Origin: Jannaschia maritima
Lineage (GTDB): Bacteria > Pseudomonadota > Alphaproteobacteria > Rhodobacterales > Rhodobacteraceae
Direction of reading: 5' to 3'
Length of the DNA: 64,000 nt
Assembly: GCF_030973515.1 (NCBI RefSeq)
Contig: NZ_JARGZA010000017.1
Span: forward strand, 20,717 to 84,716
Under the pieces are notes generated by a model. It worked only from the letters and a program-made list of their open reading frames with translations. It was not told the origin of the DNA and searched no databases. The translations under genes and the position numbers were made by a program. Positions 41,833 to 51,287 of this stretch are shown piece after piece; the stretch's first letter is position 1, and the number at the start of each line of letters is the position of its first letter.

Positions 41833-43422
41833 GTGGCGCCCCGCCTGATCCGCGGCTTCCTGACCGTCGGCGGCTGGACCCTGCTGTCGCGCGTGATCGG
41901 CTTCGCGCGCGACATCCTGATCGCACGGTTCCTGGGCACGTCGGCGGCGGCGGAGGCGTTCTTCATCGCCTTCAGCCTGCCTAACATGTTCCGACGCTTC
42001 TTCGCGGAAGGAGCGTTCAACATGGCGTTCGTCCCGCTCTACGCCAAGAAGCTGGAAGGCGAGGGCATGGCGGACGCCGACGCCTTCGCCCGGGACGCCG
42101 TGGCGGGGATGGTGCTGATCCTGACCGCCGTGTCCGTGCTGGGCGTGATCCTCATGCCCGCCCTGGTCTTCGCCATGGCGTCGGGCTTCGCGGAGGACGA
42201 GCGCTTCGCCCTGACGGTGGAGTATGGCCGCGTGGCGTTCCCCTACATCGCGCTCATCAGCCTCGCCGCCCTGGTGTCGGGCGTCTTGAACGCGAACGGC
42301 CGGTTCCTGGCCGCCGCCGCGGCGCCCGCCCTGCTGAACGTCGTGTTCATCGCGGCGATGACCGTCGCGGCCCTGGCGCCCGGCGACGTGATGGCGTGGC
42401 TCCAGGCCCCGACCCACACCCGCGCCGTGGGCTGGCTGCTGATCGCCTCCGTGCCCCTGGGCGGCCTAGCGCAACTGGGCCTGGTGTGGATCGCCGCCCA
42501 CCGCGCGGGCCACCGGCTGTGGCCCCGGCGCCGCCCGCGCCTGACGCCCGAATTGCGGCGTCTGACCGTGATCGCGGCGCCCGCGGCGCTGGCGGGCGGC
42601 GTCGTGCAGGTGAACCTCCTGGTGGGCCGGCAGGTCGCCAGCTACTTCGACGGCGCGGTGGCCTGGCTGAACTATGCCGACCGGCTGTACCAGCTGCCGC
42701 TGGGCGTGGTGGGCATCGCCATCGGCATCGTGCTGCTGCCCGACCTGTCCCGTCGCGTGCGCGCGGCGGACGCGGAAGGCCAGCGCGCGGCCTATTCCCG
42801 AGCGGCGGAGTTCTCGCTCCTCCTGACGCTGCCCGCCGCGGTGGCGCTTGCGGTCATCCCCCTGCCGATCGTGACCACCCTGTTCGAGCGCGGCACCTTC
42901 GGTCCAGACGACAGCGCGTCGACCGCCGTGGCGCTGATCGTCTATGCCCTGGGCCTGCCGGCCTTCGTCCTGCAGAAGGTCCTGCAGCCGCTGTTCTTCG
43001 CGCGCGAGGACACCCGCACGCCTCTGCGCTATGCCCTGGTCTCGATGGGGGTGAACGCCGCCGTCGCCATCGGGCTGGCGCCCGTGATCGGCTTCGCCGC
43101 CGCCGCGCTGGGAACGACGCTGGCGGCCTGGGCGATGGTCCTGCTGCTGTGGATGGGGGTGCGCCGCATGGGCCCCGTGGGCCGGCTGGACGACCGGGCC
43201 CGCAGCCGGGCCTGGCGGACCGTGCTGGCCTGCATCGGCCTGGGCGTCGTCCTGTGGGTCGCGTCCGTGCTCCTGGGTCCCGCTCTGGACGGCGCCACGG
43301 CCGTCCCCGCGCTGGCGGCGCTGATCGGCGTGGGGATCGCCGCCTATGCCGTGCTGGCCGCCGCCACCGGGGCCGCGCGCCCGTCCGACCTGCGGGGCGC
43401 CCTGCGCCGCGCCGGACCCTAG
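41833..43422 (+). CDS. murJ: Lipid II flippase MurJ
   Basis: Flips lipid II across the inner membrane for peptidoglycan assembly. The 529-residue MOP-superfamily protein has about 14 helices. Its start GFLTVGGWTLLSRVIGFARD (the conserved helix 1 Arg) is followed by AEAFFIAFSLPNMFRRFFAEGAF-like residues in helix 2, and VVGIAIGIVLLPDLSRRV further on. It starts at GTG 41833, 4 nt after glnD, suggesting co-transcription; its stop overlaps the convergent rhomboid-like gene by 4 bp. Confidence 0.95.
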   Translation: MAPRLIRGFLTVGGWTLLSRVIGFARDILIARFLGTSAAAEAFFIAFSLPNMFRRFFAEGAFNMAFVPLYAKKLEGEGMADADAFARDAVAGMVLILTAVSVLGVILMPALVFAMASGFAEDERFALTVEYGRVAFPYIALISLAALVSGVLNANGRFLAAAAAPALLNVVFIAAMTVAALAPGDVMAWLQAPTHTRAVGWLLIASVPLGGLAQLGLVWIAAHRAGHRLWPRRRPRLTPELRRLTVIAAPAALAGGVVQVNLLVGRQVASYFDGAVAWLNYADRLYQLPLGVVGIAIGIVLLPDLSRRVRAADAEGQRAAYSRAAEFSLLLTLPAAVALAVIPLPIVTTLFERGTFGPDDSASTAVALIVYALGLPAFVLQKVLQPLFFAREDTRTPLRYALVSMGVNAAVAIGLAPVIGFAAAALGTTLAAWAMVLLLWMGVRRMGPVGRLDDRARSRAWRTVLACIGLGVVLWVASVLLGPALDGATAVPALAALIGVGIAAYAVLAAATGAARPSDLRGALRRAGP

Positions 43423-44108
43423 CGCCGCCGCATCCGGTCGCGGAACCGCCGCGCCGCCCCGGGGAACATCGCCGCCGCCAGCCCATAGCCCGCCGCAGCG
43501 CCCACCACCTCGGCCACGAAGTCGGGGAACCACGCGAACCCCGCTCCCGCGGCCAGCCCGAAGATCGGCTGGATCGCCAGCAACAGGCCGATCAGCAGGA
43601 ACGCGCGGTCCGGCGGCACGCGCGTCAGTCCGCGCCGCGTCAGCAGCGTGAAGGCCCCGATCAGGCCGTACGCCCCCGGATAGCCGCCGATCAGGGGACC
43701 CGCCCCGGGAAAGGCCGCTGCGTAGACCAGCCCCCCGGCCACGGCGGGCAGCACGAAGAACGCGACCGGCCGCCATCCCGGGAAGACCGGCGCGACGGCG
43801 TTGCCCAGCGCCAGGACGAACACCGCCACGAAACCCGCATGGATCAGGCCGAAATGGATGAACGGATAGGTGACGAACCGCGCCGCGAAGTCCCAGGGCA
43901 CCGACCGGTTGGCCACCATCCATTCCAGCACCGGCGGGAACACGGACCAGTCCCGCACCGCCGCACCGCGCCACGCCCCCCCCTCGGCCCCCGCCAGCCC
44001 GGCCGCGCCGAACTGGAACAGCACCTCCACCGCCGCGATGACGAACGCCAGGGCGACCACGGCGGGCGGCAGGGCGTTGAAGGGGGATTCGTTACGAGGG
44101 TCGTACAT
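43419..44108 (-). CDS. Rhomboid-fold protein lacking catalytic residues
   Basis: A 229-residue six- or seven-helix protein with rhomboid organisation: a WxxR-like first loop, the [12 protein letters not shown] helix-2 block, and a Gly-rich helix-4 segment. Where active rhomboids have GxSG, this reads GYPGAYG (Ser replaced by Pro). The helix-6 His position reads AEVVGAAAG (Glu), and the oxyanion Asn of HxxxN is replaced (HAGFV). It is therefore probably not a protease but may bind membrane helices, as iRhom-like proteins do. The ATG at 44108 begins the conserved [15 protein letters not shown]. It is divergent from trpS. Confidence 0.8.
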   Translation of the reverse strand: MYDPRNESPFNALPPAVVALAFVIAAVEVLFQFGAAGLAGAEGGAWRGAAVRDWSVFPPVLEWMVANRSVPWDFAARFVTYPFIHFGLIHAGFVAVFVLALGNAVAPVFPGWRPVAFFVLPAVAGGLVYAAAFPGAGPLIGGYPGAYGLIGAFTLLTRRGLTRVPPDRAFLLIGLLLAIQPIFGLAAGAGFAWFPDFVAEVVGAAAGYGLAAAMFPGAARRFRDRMRRR

Positions 44109-44199
44109 CGGACGGGGGTCCCCCGGAATTGACGCGGATGCCGTGCGCGCATACGGGAAGCCCCGCATCCGCACCAGCCTGCACGCGAAGGGGGACACC

Positions 44200-45213
44200 A
44201 TGGCCGACTTCACGCCCCGCGTCTTCTCCGGGATCAAGCCGTCGGGGGGGCTGACCCTGGGCAACTACCTCGGCGCGGTGAAGCGGTTCGTGGACTGGCA
44301 GGATCGCGGCACCCACGAATGCATCTATTGCATGGTGGACCTGCACGCGATCACCGTCTGGCAGGACCCCGCGGATCTGACCCGCGCCACGCGCGAGATC
44401 TGCGCCTTCTTCATCGCCAGCGGCATCGACCCCGAACGGTCGGTTCTGTTCAACCAGTCCCGCGTGCCGGAACACGCGCAACTGGGATGGATCTTCAACT
44501 GCGTGGCCCGGATGGGCTGGATGAACCGCATGACGCAGTGGAAGGACAAGGCGGGCAGGAACGCCGAGGCCGAATCCCTGGGCCTGTTCGCGTACCCTGC
44601 GCTGATGGCCGCCGACATCCTGCTGTACCACGCCACGCACGTCCCCATCGGCGAGGACCAGAAGCAGCACGTCGAACTGACGCGCGACATCGCCGCCAAG
44701 TTCAACCACGATTACGGCGTCGACTTCTTCCCCCTCGCGGAGCCCGTGATCGAGTCCGTGGCGGCCCGCGTGATGAACCTGCGCGACGGGTCGCGGAAGA
44801 TGTCCAAGTCCGACACCGTCGACGCCACGCGGATCAACATGACAGACGACGCCGACACGATCGCCAGGAAGTTCCGCAAGGCCAAGACCGACCCGGACCC
44901 CCTGCCGTCCGAGGTGGCGGGCCTGGAGGGGCGGGCGGAGGCACGCAACCTCGTGAACATCTATGCCGCCCTGTCGGACGTGGACGCGGAATCGGTGCTG
45001 CGCGACCATGGCGGGGAGATGTTCGGGCACTTCAAGGTGGCGCTGGCGGACCTGGCGGTGGCGAAGCTGTCGCCCATCAGCGCCGAGATGCGCCGCCTGA
45101 CCGCCGACCCGGCGGAGATCGACCGCGTCCTCGCCCGCGGCGCGGACCGCGCGCGCGGCATCGCCACGCCGATCCTGGAACGGACATACGACATCGTGGG
45201 GCTGGTCCGCTAA
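44200..45213 (+). CDS. trpS: Tryptophanyl-tRNA synthetase
   Basis: A class Ic synthetase that charges tRNA-Trp. The 337-residue product has the HIGH-equivalent [11 protein letters not shown] near residue 16, the tryptophan-pocket blocks [31 protein letters not shown] and [15 protein letters not shown], and the flexible KMSKS loop. Its length fits the bacterial enzyme. AAGGGGG precedes the ATG. It is a single gene, divergent from the rhomboid-like gene and convergent with dapE. Confidence 0.97.
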   Translation: MADFTPRVFSGIKPSGGLTLGNYLGAVKRFVDWQDRGTHECIYCMVDLHAITVWQDPADLTRATREICAFFIASGIDPERSVLFNQSRVPEHAQLGWIFNCVARMGWMNRMTQWKDKAGRNAEAESLGLFAYPALMAADILLYHATHVPIGEDQKQHVELTRDIAAKFNHDYGVDFFPLAEPVIESVAARVMNLRDGSRKMSKSDTVDATRINMTDDADTIARKFRKAKTDPDPLPSEVAGLEGRAEARNLVNIYAALSDVDAESVLRDHGGEMFGHFKVALADLAVAKLSPISAEMRRLTADPAEIDRVLARGADRARGIATPILERTYDIVGLVR

Positions 45214-45284
45214 GGCGGGCCAACCCTGCACCCCGTCCTCGAGCCGGGGCCTCGACAGGTTGGGCATCACCAAGATCATCGGGA

Positions 45285-45303
45285 CCCCGGGTCAGGCCCG
45301 GGG
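45285..45303. terminator. Palindrome between convergent trpS and dapE
   Basis: CCCCGGG (45285-45291) and CCCGGGG (45297-45303) form a 7-bp stem around TCAGG. It ends 9 bp from the dapE stop and lies 72 bp after trpS. It could terminate both genes. The GGGTCAGGCCCGGGG form also resembles short dispersed palindromes frequent in alphaproteobacterial intergenic regions. Confidence 0.5.
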
Positions 45304-45311
45304 CGCATCGA

Positions 45312-46457
45312 CTACGCCGATGCGAAGTAATCCCGCAGCACCCGGCCATACACCCGCTTCAGCGTCTCGACCTGGTCGACCCGGACGCGTTCGTCCACGG
45401 CGTGCATCCGGTGGCCCACCAAGCCGAATTCCACCACCGGGCAGTGGTCCTTCACGAACCGCGCGTCCGACGTCCCCCCCGACGTGGACAGGACGGGGGT
45501 GCGGTTCGTTTCCACCGCCACGGCCTGCGCCACGATGTCGGACAGAGCGCCCGGCGGCGTCAAGAATGATTCGCCGGACACCTTCACGTCCATCGTCACG
45601 CGCGCGCCGGTCGCGTCCTGGACCGCATCGGCATGGCCCCGCAGCCAGTCCGTGACCGACGCGCCGGAATGGAGGTCGTTGAACCGGACGTTGACCGTGG
45701 CGCGGCAGATGGCGGGCACGACGTTCGTGGCGGCGTTGCCCGTCTCGATCGACACGACCTGCACCGTGGACGCGTCGAAGTGGTCCGACCCCTCGTCCAG
45801 CGGTTCCGCCAGCAGGCGCGACGCCAGCGCGACGCAGGCGTGGACGGGGTTCAGCGCACGGTCGGGATAGGCCGAATGGCCCTGCACGCCGTGGACCGTG
45901 AACCAGGCCGTCAGCGACCCGCGCCGTCCGATCTTCATCATCTCGCCCATGTGCTCGGGGCAGGTCGGCTCGCCCACCAGGCAGACGTCCATCGCCTCGC
46001 CCTGGGCCGCCATCCAGTCGAGCAACGCCGTGGTGCCGTCCCGGGCATCCCCCTCCTCGTCGCCGGTGATGGCCAGAAGGACCGCGCCGTCGGGCGGGGC
46101 GTCGCGCACCAGGTCGCAGGCCGCCGCCACGAAGGCGGCGACGCCCGACTTCATGTCGGTTGCGCCCCGGCCGTACAGCCACCCGTCCTCCACCGCCGCG
46201 CCGAACGGGTCGTGGGTCCAGGCGTCCCGGTCGCCCACGGGCACGACGTCGGTATGGCCGTTGAAGCCGAAGCTGCGGGGATGGCCCTTGGCGCCCCAGC
46301 GGGCGAACAGGTTGGACACGCCGCCGCGGTCCACGCGGGTGCAGGCGAAGCCCGCACCCTCCAGCACGTCCCGCAGCAGCACCAGCGCGCCGCCCTCCGC
46401 CGGGGTCACGGACGGACAGCGGACCAGACGGACGGTCAGGTCGACGGGATCAATCAC
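45312..46457 (-). CDS. dapE: Succinyl-diaminopimelate desuccinylase
   Basis: A zinc peptidase-like enzyme that removes succinate from N-succinyl-LL-diaminopimelate on the way to lysine and peptidoglycan. The 381-residue M20-family protein shows the metal motifs [26 protein letters not shown] and [13 protein letters not shown] (catalytic Glu), then [29 protein letters not shown], and a C-terminal His block [10 protein letters not shown]. Its start overlaps the small upstream gene by 8 bp, implying coupling. Confidence 0.96.
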   Translation of the reverse strand: MIDPVDLTVRLVRCPSVTPAEGGALVLLRDVLEGAGFACTRVDRGGVSNLFARWGAKGHPRSFGFNGHTDVVPVGDRDAWTHDPFGAAVEDGWLYGRGATDMKSGVAAFVAAACDLVRDAPPDGAVLLAITGDEEGDARDGTTALLDWMAAQGEAMDVCLVGEPTCPEHMGEMMKIGRRGSLTAWFTVHGVQGHSAYPDRALNPVHACVALASRLLAEPLDEGSDHFDASTVQVVSIETGNAATNVVPAICRATVNVRFNDLHSGASVTDWLRGHADAVQDATGARVTMDVKVSGESFLTPPGALSDIVAQAVAVETNRTPVLSTSGGTSDARFVKDHCPVVEFGLVGHRMHAVDERVRVDQVETLKRVYGRVLRDYFASA

Positions 46458-46788
46458 GGAACACCGTGGTCTGCGCCACGATCACGGCGTTGTCGTCCAG
46501 CGCCCGCCGCATCAGCGCGCGTTCGTCGTCCGCGATGTCGTGGCCTTCGGCGAGCCGTTCCTCGAGGGTGCCGTAGCCCGACACCTCCAGCACGTTCATG
46601 TCCGCCTGCTTGAGGACGTTGACCGTTTCGCGCACGGCCTCGTCCTCGTCGACGCCCCCGGCATAGCACATCAGCGCGGCCCCCGTGGCGTCGTCGGGGA
46701 GGCCGTCGCCGGTCTTGCGGCCGACCTCCACCAGCAAGGTGAAGGCATGGTGGACGCGCTTCGGCTTGGGGGTCTTCGTCTCGGTCAT
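46450..46788 (-). CDS. Conserved small protein of unknown function upstream of dapE
   Basis: A 112-residue soluble protein ([20 protein letters not shown] start; [20 protein letters not shown] and [16 protein letters not shown] in the middle; a charged [10 protein letters not shown] near the end). It has a mixed alpha/beta look and a single Cys. I do not recognise a characterised family. Its stop overlaps the dapE start by 8 bp, so it is translated with dapE and may affect lysine or cell-wall metabolism, but that rests on position only. Confidence 0.75.
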   Translation of the reverse strand: MTETKTPKPKRVHHAFTLLVEVGRKTGDGLPDDATGAALMCYAGGVDEDEAVRETVNVLKQADMNVLEVSGYGTLEERLAEGHDIADDERALMRRALDDNAVIVAQTTVFRD

Positions 46789-46824
46789 GGGGCGGGGATG
46801 GGTCCCCGCCCGGACCTTGTCAAT

Positions 46825-47079
46825 CTATCGCCGGATGGCCCGGACGATGCCGATCAGCGCGCAGGCGCCGACGACGGCGACGATCAGCTGGATCAGCCAG
46901 CTGCCCTCGCCCAGCGTGCTGCCCAGGACCAGGGACAGGATGAAATTGGCGACCAGGGCGCCGACGATGCCCAGGACGATGTTCATCAGGAGGCCCATGT
47001 CGGCCTTCATGATCTTCTCGGCGATCCAGCCTGCCAGGGCGCCTAGGATGATGCTGCCGATCCAGCCGATGCCCGCCAT
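46825..47079 (-). CDS. GlsB/YeaQ/YmgE-family small membrane protein
   Basis: An 84-residue protein of three hydrophobic segments: MAGIGWIGSIILGALAGWIA, MGLLMNIVLGIVGALVANFI, and a third near the C-terminus ending RAIRR. The Gly-rich helices, GWIGSIILGALAGWIAEK start and NIVLGIVGALVA match the transglycosylase-associated (GlsB/YeaQ/YmgE) family, usually stress-induced with no proven activity. GGAGAG precedes the ATG at 47079. It is divergent from the DUF6525-like gene. Confidence 0.85.
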   Translation of the reverse strand: MAGIGWIGSIILGALAGWIAEKIMKADMGLLMNIVLGIVGALVANFILSLVLGSTLGEGSWLIQLIVAVVGACALIGIVRAIRR

Positions 47080-47183
47080 GTCGTTCTCTCCGTGTGCGGT
47101 GGAAGTGCTGGAACGGAACGCCGCAGCGCGGGGCCGGTTCCGCCCCACTGGTCAATGACCGCCCCCCGCGCCATCTTCGGGGG

Positions 47184-47471
47184 ATGGGACGGGGAAACCA
47201 GCGCACCGGGCTGCCGCTGTCACCGGCGAGCCGCGACAACATGGCGGAGTTCGACCGCCTGCCCCCCGCCCTGCGCCGCTGGCTCGCCAATGCCCGCCTG
47301 CAATGGTCCCCGGCCTCCGCCCGCAAGGCGTGGCGGCGCGCGCTGCTGCGATCCTGGGGCCGCGAAGGACCGGCGCTGGCCATCATGGACGCGTTGGAGG
47401 AGGAGCGACTGGCGCGCGACCCCCTGACCCGCGAGCGGCTGGAGGCGACGGGTCAGGCCGACGAACGGTGA
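47184..47471 (+). CDS. Small DUF6525-like protein
   Basis: A 95-residue basic protein: a short leader (MGRGNQRTGLPLSPASRDNM), then AEFDRLPPALRRWLANARLQ, WSPASARKAWRR, and a Glu/Arg-rich C-terminal helix. The FDRLPPxLRxWL...WSP pattern is that of DUF6525, short proteins common in Rhodobacteraceae. The function is unknown; the composition suggests a small helical nucleic-acid- or protein-binding unit. ATG 47184 fits the family start; a later ATG at 47241 is possible. Confidence 0.65.
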   Translation: MGRGNQRTGLPLSPASRDNMAEFDRLPPALRRWLANARLQWSPASARKAWRRALLRSWGREGPALAIMDALEEERLARDPLTRERLEATGQADER

Positions 47472-47788
47472 ACGATCCGTAAACCGTTCGCTGCGCTGCG
47501 GCGTAACGTCGTCCCGTTCCGGTCGATGGGGTGGGTGCCGACGGGTGGAGTGTGGGTTCGAGCGGGAGGCGGCGCAAGCGGCGGCGTTCTTCCAACGCAT
47601 GCAGGGGTCCGCGTGGCGGTCCGCGCCCTTTCGGGGTGCGACGGACGGGCGGAACGGGGCGTGAGGCGCCGGTCTGCTCCGCGTCTGCCGGGCGTCTGCG
47701 CCGCGTCGGACGAATCGCGCGGTTCGGTGACGGCGGGGGCATCGGTGCCGAAGGCGACCCGCGAGCGGTCCGCGAAGCACGGGCGCCC
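47472..47788. other. Interval with no recognised feature
   Basis: About 317 bp between the DUF6525-like gene and the stop of the enolase-superfamily gene. Open frames here have no ribosome binding site and give Arg/Gly/Ala-rich sequence. No clear hairpin or repeat was seen. Confidence 0.5.
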
Positions 47789-48913
47789 TCAGGCCGTCGA
47801 ACGGGCCGGGGCCATGGCGCCGCGCAGCAGGTCCGCCTCCGCCAGCCGGTCCCAGTCGAACGTCACGCCCGTTCCCGGCGCGTCGGGCGCCCGGGCCCGT
47901 CCGTCCGCCATCGCCAGGGGCCGCGTCGTGTAGCGGTCGATGGGGAACGAGTGCACCTCGATCCACCCGTCCCCGGGCAGGCCCGCGATCAGGCTGACGT
48001 GGAGTTCCTGCATCCCGTGGCTGCACAGGGTCACCCCGTGGCGGCGGGCGCGTTCCGCGACCCGCAGGAACCCGGTGATCCCGCCGCAATTCGACCCGTC
48101 CGGCTGAACGAAGGACAGCGTGGCACGGGCGAAGGCGTGGTCGAATTCCTCCAGGACGTGCAGGTTCTCGCCCATCGCCAGCGGCATACCCGTCGCCAGC
48201 GCCACCGCGGCGTACCCGTCGTAGTCGTCGGGGATGATCGGCTCCTCGAACCACGTGGGGCGGGCGGGGGCGAAGGCGCGGGCGGCCTCGATGGCGCGCG
48301 GGACGTCGAACGCATAGTTCGCGTCCACCATGAAGGGCAGGTCCGGCCCGATCAGGTCGCGCACCGCCGCCACCCGCGCGGCGTCGTCGGACAGGTCCGG
48401 GCGCCCCACCTTGATCTTCACGCCGCCCGCCCCCGCCGCGACGTAGCCGCGGACGCTGTCCAAGAGCTCGTCCCGGTCGAAGCCCAGGTCGATGCCGCCG
48501 CAATACGCGCGGCAATCGGCTGCAGCACCCCCCGCCATGGCCCGCAGCGACCGCCCGCGGCGCTGCCCGCGCGCGTCCCACAGCGCGATGTCGACCGCCG
48601 AGATGGCGAACGACATGATCCCGCCCCGACCGACGTAATGGACGTGCCACAGCATCGCGTCGAACAGCCCCTCGACGTCCGCACCGTCGCGGCCCAGCAG
48701 GAACGGCGACAGGTCGTGGCGCAGGGCGGCCAGGATCGCGTGCCCCCCCTTGCCCCCGGTATAGGTATAGCCGGTCCCCTCCGACCCGTCGGACAGGCGG
48801 ATCGTGCAGGTGACCAGTTCGAAATAGGTGTGGTCCCCGTGCCTGGCGTCGACCAGCACGCGGTCCAGCGGCACGTGGAACAACCGGGCGTGGACGTCCT
48901 CGATCCGGGTCAT
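47789..48913 (-). CDS. Enolase-superfamily (mandelate racemase/MLE) sugar-acid dehydratase candidate
   Basis: A 374-residue protein with an N-terminal capping domain and a beta-barrel. HYVGRGGIMSFAISAVDIAL is shared with aldarate dehydratases. The KIKVG motif supplies the catalytic Lys pair, metal ligands lie in FMVDANYAFD, WFEEP and MGENLH, and the SHGMQE block carries the catalytic His. Such enzymes dehydrate sugar acids (for example galactarate or talarate) or racemise; the resemblance is to the former. It is divergent from the adjacent CUT1 importer by about 150 bp. A place in sugar-acid catabolism is inferred. Confidence 0.85.
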   Translation of the reverse strand: MTRIEDVHARLFHVPLDRVLVDARHGDHTYFELVTCTIRLSDGSEGTGYTYTGGKGGHAILAALRHDLSPFLLGRDGADVEGLFDAMLWHVHYVGRGGIMSFAISAVDIALWDARGQRRGRSLRAMAGGAAADCRAYCGGIDLGFDRDELLDSVRGYVAAGAGGVKIKVGRPDLSDDAARVAAVRDLIGPDLPFMVDANYAFDVPRAIEAARAFAPARPTWFEEPIIPDDYDGYAAVALATGMPLAMGENLHVLEEFDHAFARATLSFVQPDGSNCGGITGFLRVAERARRHGVTLCSHGMQELHVSLIAGLPGDGWIEVHSFPIDRYTTRPLAMADGRARAPDAPGTGVTFDWDRLAEADLLRGAMAPARSTA

Positions 48914-49069
48914 GGCCCCAGTGAACCGCCCCCGCGCCGGAAGTCCAGATGCCCCCGCGTCACGACCGGCGGAGATGCGGCAAAGGCGACCGCGCCGCCC
49001 GGACGGCATGGACAGCGAAGGGACGTCTTGCCTAGGATTAACCAAATCGACACCGCAGGAACGTTGCCC

Positions 49070-50323
49070 ATGTCCCGTCTCGCCACCACCGCCCTGGCCC
49101 TCGTCCTTCCCGTCGCGGCCCTCGCCGACGGCCACGCCGCGCCCCTGACGATGGCGATGCACTACAACCAGGACCAGGCCGCGCCGCTGCTGGAATGCCT
49201 CGCCGACTACGAGGCGGAAACGGGGCAGGCGGTGGAGTACCAGCAGGTCAGCTATGGCGAGTACCTGCAGACCGTCCTGACGGGCCGCATCGGGGGGACG
49301 CAGCCCGACATCTATCACCTGTACTCGATCTGGGGCGCGCAGATGGCCGACAACGGCGTGCTGGCCGAGCCGCCCGCCGCGCTGGCCGACTTCATCCGCG
49401 CCGAATACGGCACCACCGCGGACGCCGCGACCATCGACGGCACGCTCTACGGCGTGCCGACGGAGGTGTCCGTCTACATGCTGGTGTCGAACATGGCGCT
49501 GCTGCGCGACGCGGGATACGACGCGCCGCCCGCCACCTGGGACGAGCTGCGCGAGATCGCGGAGGCCATCACCACGCGCAACGACCAGGGCCGGGTCGAG
49601 ACGGCGGGCTTCGCCTTCGCCGAGTCTAGCTCCGGCGCCGGGGTGGTGCATCCGTTCTACGCCCTGCTCGCGTCCCGGGGGATGGACGTCTATGCCGACG
49701 GCTTCGCGGAAGCGAACCTCGACAGCCCCGAGGCCGTCGCCGCCGCACGCGACCTGGCGACGCTGGTGGACGACGGGATCACCGAGAAGTCGGTCGACGC
49801 CTACGACGCGTTCCCGGCGGGCGGCGCGGGCATGATGGTCATGGCCAACTGGTACAAGTCCGCCATCGAGGATGGGCTGGGCAGCCTGGACGACGTGGTC
49901 GTGTCGCCCATCCCGGCCGGCGACGACTGGAAGACGCTGCAATACGCCTTCTTCATGGGCGTGGACAGCGACAGCCCGAACGGGGACGCCGCGTGGGAGG
50001 CCGTGCGCTGGCTCAACTCGGCCGACAGCGCCGACGACAGCGGCGTGTCCTGCATGGGACGGATGCTGTCGTCCATCGGCGCGCTGACGGCGAACGCGTC
50101 GGACAACGCCGCGATGGGCGAGGCGGACGCCTTCACCCAGCCGTTCCTGGACGCTCTGGCCGACGGGCGCACGGTCAGCCAGCCCAACGTCATGCAGGCC
50201 GCCGAGATCGAGGGGATGATGGCCGACGCCATCGATTCCGTGATCGCGGGCGATGCCGACGCGGAGGCCGCGATGGGCGACCTGGACCGCGCGGTGGAGG
50301 ACGTCCTGTTCGAGTTCTACTGA
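49070..50323 (+). CDS. Sugar ABC transporter substrate-binding protein (CUT1)
   Basis: A 417-residue periplasmic binding protein of family 1. The signal peptide ends near residue 20 (ALADG). LTMAMHYNQDQAAPLLECLA, ADYEAETG, and TGRIGGTQPDIYHLYSIWG follow, then the hinge-region VPTEVSVYMLVSNMALLRDAG, WDELREIAEAITTRN, and FPAGGAGMMVMANWY. It is the first gene of a three-gene importer with two permeases. A family-1 ligand (oligosaccharide, glycerol phosphate or sugar acid) is expected; the neighbouring dehydratase suggests a sugar or sugar acid. Confidence 0.9.
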   Translation: MSRLATTALALVLPVAALADGHAAPLTMAMHYNQDQAAPLLECLADYEAETGQAVEYQQVSYGEYLQTVLTGRIGGTQPDIYHLYSIWGAQMADNGVLAEPPAALADFIRAEYGTTADAATIDGTLYGVPTEVSVYMLVSNMALLRDAGYDAPPATWDELREIAEAITTRNDQGRVETAGFAFAESSSGAGVVHPFYALLASRGMDVYADGFAEANLDSPEAVAAARDLATLVDDGITEKSVDAYDAFPAGGAGMMVMANWYKSAIEDGLGSLDDVVVSPIPAGDDWKTLQYAFFMGVDSDSPNGDAAWEAVRWLNSADSADDSGVSCMGRMLSSIGALTANASDNAAMGEADAFTQPFLDALADGRTVSQPNVMQAAEIEGMMADAIDSVIAGDADAEAAMGDLDRAVEDVLFEFY

Positions 50324-50408
50324 TGCGACGCACGCCCCTGAACGCGCGCGGCGGCCTGCGGGGCCGTCGCGGCGCGGATCCCCGCCGCCCCGCGCGGGGC
50401 CGCCGCTG

Positions 50409-51287
50409 ATGGCGGGGCGCGCGCTCGGGCGGCCGGGCGGCAACGCGCCCTATTGGTTCCTCGCACCCCTCTTCGCGTTCACGGGGCTGTTCCTCGTCCT
50501 GCCCCTGGGGTTCAGCGTGTACCTGGCGTTCACCCGCTGGAACCCCCTGGGGGAGCCGCGCTGGGTGGGCACGCGCCAGTTCGAGTACCTGCTGACGCGC
50601 GACGACACGTTCTGGGCCACGCTGTCGAACACCTTCGTCTTCGCGGGCGCGCTGGTCGTCATCGGCGTGCCGCTGGCCCTGGGGCTGGCCTTCGTGTTCA
50701 GCCGCGCGCGGGGCAAGGCGGCGTGGCGGGCGATCTACTACCTGCCGCAGATCACGTCCTTCGTGGCCATCGCCTATATCTGGCAGTTCGTGCTCGACGA
50801 CCGGTACGGGCTGGCGAACCGCCTGCTGGGCCTGCTGGGGTTCCGGGGCTTCGACTGGCTGACCGACCCCACCATGGCGATGGTCAGCATCGTGATGGTC
50901 ATGGTCTGGTACGACGTGGGCAAGAACATGGTGGTCTTCTCCGCCGCCATCGAGAACGTGTCCAAGGACCTGTACGAGGCGGCGGAGCTGGACGGCGCGT
51001 CCGCCTGGATCCAGTTCAGCCGCATCACGGTGCCGATCATCCGGCCCGCGGTGGTCTTCGTCACGGTGACGTCCTTCATCTCCGGCATGGGGTTCTTCGC
51101 GCTGATCCTGGCGATGACGGGGGGCGGGCCGCGCGGCGCGACCGAGGTGACGGCGCTGTATCTGTACGAGATGGCGTTCCAGGACCTGCGCATGGGCCGG
51201 GCGTCGGCGGGCGCGCTGATCCTGTTCGCGATCATCGCGGTGCTGACGGTCCTGCAGTTCCGCCTGCTGCGGGAGCGCAAGGCGTGA
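50409..51287 (+). CDS. Sugar ABC transporter permease (MalF type)
   Basis: A 292-residue inner-membrane permease with six helices. The EAA loop LYEAAELDGASAWIQFSRIT (about residues 195-214) is intact, followed by VPIIRPAVVFVTVTSFISG. It starts at ATG 50409, 85 nt after the binding-protein gene, and overlaps the next permease by 4 bp (GTGA). It forms the MalF-like half of a CUT1 channel. No ATPase is encoded here, so it probably uses a shared one elsewhere. Confidence 0.92.
   Translation: MAGRALGRPGGNAPYWFLAPLFAFTGLFLVLPLGFSVYLAFTRWNPLGEPRWVGTRQFEYLLTRDDTFWATLSNTFVFAGALVVIGVPLALGLAFVFSRARGKAAWRAIYYLPQITSFVAIAYIWQFVLDDRYGLANRLLGLLGFRGFDWLTDPTMAMVSIVMVMVWYDVGKNMVVFSAAIENVSKDLYEAAELDGASAWIQFSRITVPIIRPAVVFVTVTSFISGMGFFALILAMTGGGPRGATEVTALYLYEMAFQDLRMGRASAGALILFAIIAVLTVLQFRLLRERKA

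Noticed and set aside
39524..41848. A long Arg/Gly/Pro-rich plus-strand frame within glnD
   Set aside because: A shadow of glnD in a second frame; glnD has all catalytic motifs and full length.
47472..47788. Possible extra gene between the DUF6525-like and enolase-superfamily genes
   Set aside because: Open frames in this stretch have no ribosome binding site and give low-complexity Arg/Gly/Ala sequence; the plus-strand frame simply runs into the binding-protein gene.
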